The position numbers and the translations under genes were made by a program. A DNA stretch of 64,000 nucleotides, taken from contig NC_081414.1 of the NCBI RefSeq assembly GCF_030272615.1, forward strand, positions 816,640,396 to 816,704,395, read 5' to 3'. The notes beneath the pieces were generated by a model, which saw only the letters and a program-made list of their open reading frames with translations, did no database searches and was not told the DNA's origin. The stretch comes from Cryptomeria japonica (taxonomy: Eukaryota > Streptophyta > Pinopsida > Cupressales > Cupressaceae). This document shows, in pieces, positions 61,848 to 64,000 of this stretch (within the stretch, counting starts at the first letter, position 1; every line of letters begins with the position of its first letter).

Positions 61848-62422
61848 TGCGCTAAAACAGACCTGAAATGCGCTAAAACAGACCCACGCGCTAGGCTGCT
61901 TGTCCTACGCGCTAGTCTATCTGCCTTTTGCGCTAGATTTTATCTATGCGCTACCCTTTTCTACTTATGCGCTATCTAATTTAGCCTATGCGCTAGACTC
62001 TGTCTACGCGCTAATATTTTCCTCCCTTGCGCTACCCAAACTACCCTATGCGCTAGACTCTGTCTAGGCGCTAGTATATCCTCCCTAAGCACTCCTCTTT
62101 TCATCCTATGCGCTAGGTTCATCTCACGCGCTAAACCCCTTTTCCTAGGCGCTACCCTTTCAGCCCTATGCGCTAGGTTATACCTACGCGCTAAACCCCC
62201 TGCTTCATGCAAACTTCTGCGACTCCTATGCGCTAGGTTAGCCCTACGCGCTACCCTATTCCTCCAATGCGCTACTAGACGCATTACCTGCGCTATTCTA
62301 CGTGGACGCGCTAACCCAGGTGGCCTATGCACTAGCAAAATTATTTCGGACGCAACTATTAAATTGACTTCTATGTGCTACTGTATACTTCGTATACGCT
62401 ACTCTACGTCTGAGACGCGCTA
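61848..62422 (-). repeat. 60-bp phased TAGCGC array 3 (element B, antisense)
   Basis: The same core, on the minus strand (GCGCTA on plus). Core ends at 61875, 61935, 61995, 62055, 62115, 62175, 62235 and 62295 are exactly 60 bp apart. Two more cores lie within each unit at +18 and +39, giving steps of 18, 21 and 21. Further cores lie at 61853, 62380, 62401 and 62422. The array lies upstream of the antisense frame and in sense with it. A 120-codon minus frame (62338-61976) with repeated LAHR and LARR words is a by-product of the spacing. Confidence 0.94.
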
Positions 62423-63027
62423 AAACGATTTGTCCGAACTTGAAAATTCAAAACACACCTAAAAACGACAAAATCAAAAATCAAAAAGGGGTCAAAAGGG
62501 TTGACTTACTGGTGGTCCACGCGCTACTGGTCTCCGGTATCTCCGAACGCGCTCGAAACGATGTCTGTGATAGGGAATAGGCATTTTCTCTCCAGAGCAA
62601 ATTCTCTTTTCTTCAAAGTCAACAAAGCACAAATGAGTTTAAATCAAGCCCTTTTCCCCTTTTATAGGAGGAAAATCAAATTAGGGTTAGCTAACTGGGC
62701 CTGTAATATGGTCGCGGTCTCCCCTGTACCAAAACATTTGTAATTTATCGGGAGATGAATCAATTTACACACTTTCTACACGCACGAAATCCTACACATC
62801 ATACGAACTTCATCAATTTAAATAAAAAATTTTCCAAAAAAAAATAAAAAAAAATATTGATTCATCTCCTGAGGGGGCATCACATCAAACATCGAATCTG
62901 GGGCATCGCATCAAAACTGAGACGCGACTGGCAAATCAAAAGAGCGACACAACAAAAATTGCATTTGATCATAAATCATGATAAAGCGTCATTTTCTTTG
63001 AAATAACATGTGCACACACGTCACTTC
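62423..63027. other. Region between array 3 and the polypurine tract
   Basis: About 0.6 kb. Holds the minus-strand TATA box, two more partial TAGCGC cores near 62521-62550, and A-runs. The 80-codon plus frame at 62501 is not credible. Confidence 0.6.
62660..62666 (-). promoter_or_regulatory. TATA box of a probable antisense promoter
   Basis: Minus strand reads CCTATAAAAGGGG. It lies just upstream of array 3 and about 1.3 kb upstream of the antisense frame, so a transcript from about 62630 would carry the array in its 5' leader. Position and sequence are suggestive; no expression data are available. Confidence 0.5.
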
Positions 63028-63041
63028 AAAGAGGGGCAAAA
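63028..63041 (+). other. Polypurine tract of element B
   Basis: AAAGAGGGGCAAAA directly before the 3' LTR; primes plus-strand DNA synthesis. Confidence 0.85.
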
Positions 63042-64000
63042 TGTAGACGTATAAAAATGACCATATTCCTAAATGAATATTTTATGTTCATTTCCCTATT
63101 TAATTAAATCCAATTTAATTAAATTATCCACATTCTTCTATTTTATTAAATAAATTATTCAATTTATTTAAATAAAATTCACTATATCCATTTAATGAAT
63201 AAATCATTTTATTCAATTAAATCCCCTATCCACTTTTAATTAAATTCAAATTTAATTAAATAGTTATCCCAAATTGAATAAATCTATTTTATTTAATTTC
63301 CCCAAATTGCAACCAAATTGAATTAAATCATTTATTTCAATTAAATCCTATTATCCCCCCATCCACTTGCAAAATCCCAAACCCCTTCCTAATCCCTTCC
63401 TAATCCCTTCTAGAATCTTCTAATCGATTCTAATTAACCTAAACCCCCTCTAAACTTTGTCACATCCCTAAGCAAAGGGAGGTCACTTCTCAAATGGCCC
63501 AAAGTCTTGGATAACCATTGAAGGTTTTCAACCTTCAACCACCAAAACCCTTAAAGTCTTTGAAAACCATTGAAGGCTTCCAACCTTCAACCACTTAATC
63601 CCCAAAGTCTCCAATAACCATTAATGGTTAATTCAAACCTTCCCACATGGTTAAAACATTTGTTTTGACTCAACCTCTATCCAACCCAAGGGTCTCATCA
63701 AGCCTTTAATGCTTTGACCATGATTATCTCTTAATCATTTGCACAAAGGTTTATCCTTGGATTAACTCTTAATCCAGTGGGTAAACCTAACTTAGACTTG
63801 ACCCTTAGCCTTTAGATAACCATGAGGTCTCCTCAGGCCTTTAATGCCTCCAACCTCTTCTCTCAACCCAATCCTATGTTGACACTTGTCACCATTTCAT
63901 TGGTACAAATTGTGCACATGGATCCCCAACTTTCAAACCTGGCCCTTGATTAAACCTTTCAATCTTGACCATCCATTGCCCTGTTTGTGCTATAAATAGA
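63042..64000 (+). repeat. 3' LTR of element B (cut by the window end)
   Basis: First 959 bp of the 3' LTR, identical in length to 45125-46083 with only three substitutions. The TATA box at 63991-63998 is at the very end of the window. Confidence 0.97.

Larger units (their letters stand above)
45125..64000 (+). mobile_element. Tat-lineage Ty3/gypsy LTR retrotransposon, element B
   Basis: Nearly complete element: 5' LTR 45125-46602, primer site 46607-46624, leader with two TAGCGC arrays, gag-pol 49747-58020 in one ancestral frame, an antisense PMD frame 61345-59381, a third TAGCGC array, polypurine tract 63028-63041 and the first 959 bp of the 3' LTR. If the 3' LTR is as long as the 5' LTR, the element is about 19.4 kb including an 895-bp insertion in pol. 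The left flank is GGAGG; the other target copy would lie outside the window. Confidence 0.95.

Noticed and set aside
61976-62338. 120-codon minus-strand frame with LAHR repeats as an N-terminal part of the antisense protein
   Set aside because: It is in the same phase as the PMD frame, but several stops lie between, and the repeat period being a multiple of three explains the openness.

Overview
This is a gene-poor, repeat-packed stretch of a plant nuclear genome. The plant origin rests on Tat-lineage Ty3/gypsy elements with a second, archaeal-type RNase H, an antisense plant-mobile-domain (PMD) reading frame, a plant LINE ORF1 with a DUF4283-like fold and zinc knuckle, and Ty1/copia and TRIM-like remnants. 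The nested, AT-rich, transposon-on-transposon layout fits a very large genome such as that of a gymnosperm; that last step is a guess. I found no intact cellular protein gene, no rRNA and no functional tRNA gene.

Layout. (1) 1-12525: Tat element A on the minus strand, with its 5' LTR at 11062-12525, a long leader and a decayed gag-pol running leftwards; its 3' part lies outside the window. (2) 12526-27500: AT-rich sequence without recognisable genes, holding a GC-richer island, a TRIM-like LTR with tRNA-like boxes, and a decayed Ty3/gypsy gag-protease remnant (21509-24020 and beyond). (3) 27796-34923: a LINE ORF1 cut in two by a 5.3 kb insertion with terminal inverted repeats. The insertion carries palindrome arrays, GA microsatellites and an LTR retrotransposon reduced to two 1.27 kb LTRs around 0.45 kb. 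(4) 34924-39192: microsatellites split by a second candidate inverted-repeat insertion that contains an AT satellite and a strict 90-bp satellite. (5) 39193-45124: unrecognised sequence, a copia remnant, a solo LTR with a perfect target duplication, and an LTR-like block. (6) 45125-64000: Tat element B on the plus strand, nearly complete; its 3' LTR runs off the window. The 959 bp of 3' LTR visible differ from the 5' LTR at only three positions, without indels, so the insertion is young.

The most unusual system is in elements A and B. The octamer TAGCGC(A/G)T is repeated many times in the leader upstream of gag, with starts almost always exactly 21 bp apart and larger steps often exactly 60 bp. 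The same phasing is kept in both elements although the 13-bp spacers vary. Element B has a third array near its 3' end in the opposite orientation: 60-bp units with internal steps of 21, 18 and 21. It lies between a minus-strand TATA box and the antisense PMD frame. Both transcription units of element B therefore seem to have the same plan, promoter - TAGCGC array - ORF, in divergent orientation. The antisense frame (59381-61345) is open across 655 codons apart from five nonsense codons.

Element B has more coding damage than its LTR identity predicts: nonsense codons mostly at CG and CAG sites, an 895-bp LTR-like insertion in pol, a small patch copied into the integrase, and a TGA shared with element A. 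This suggests that it was copied from an already defective parent and moved in trans.
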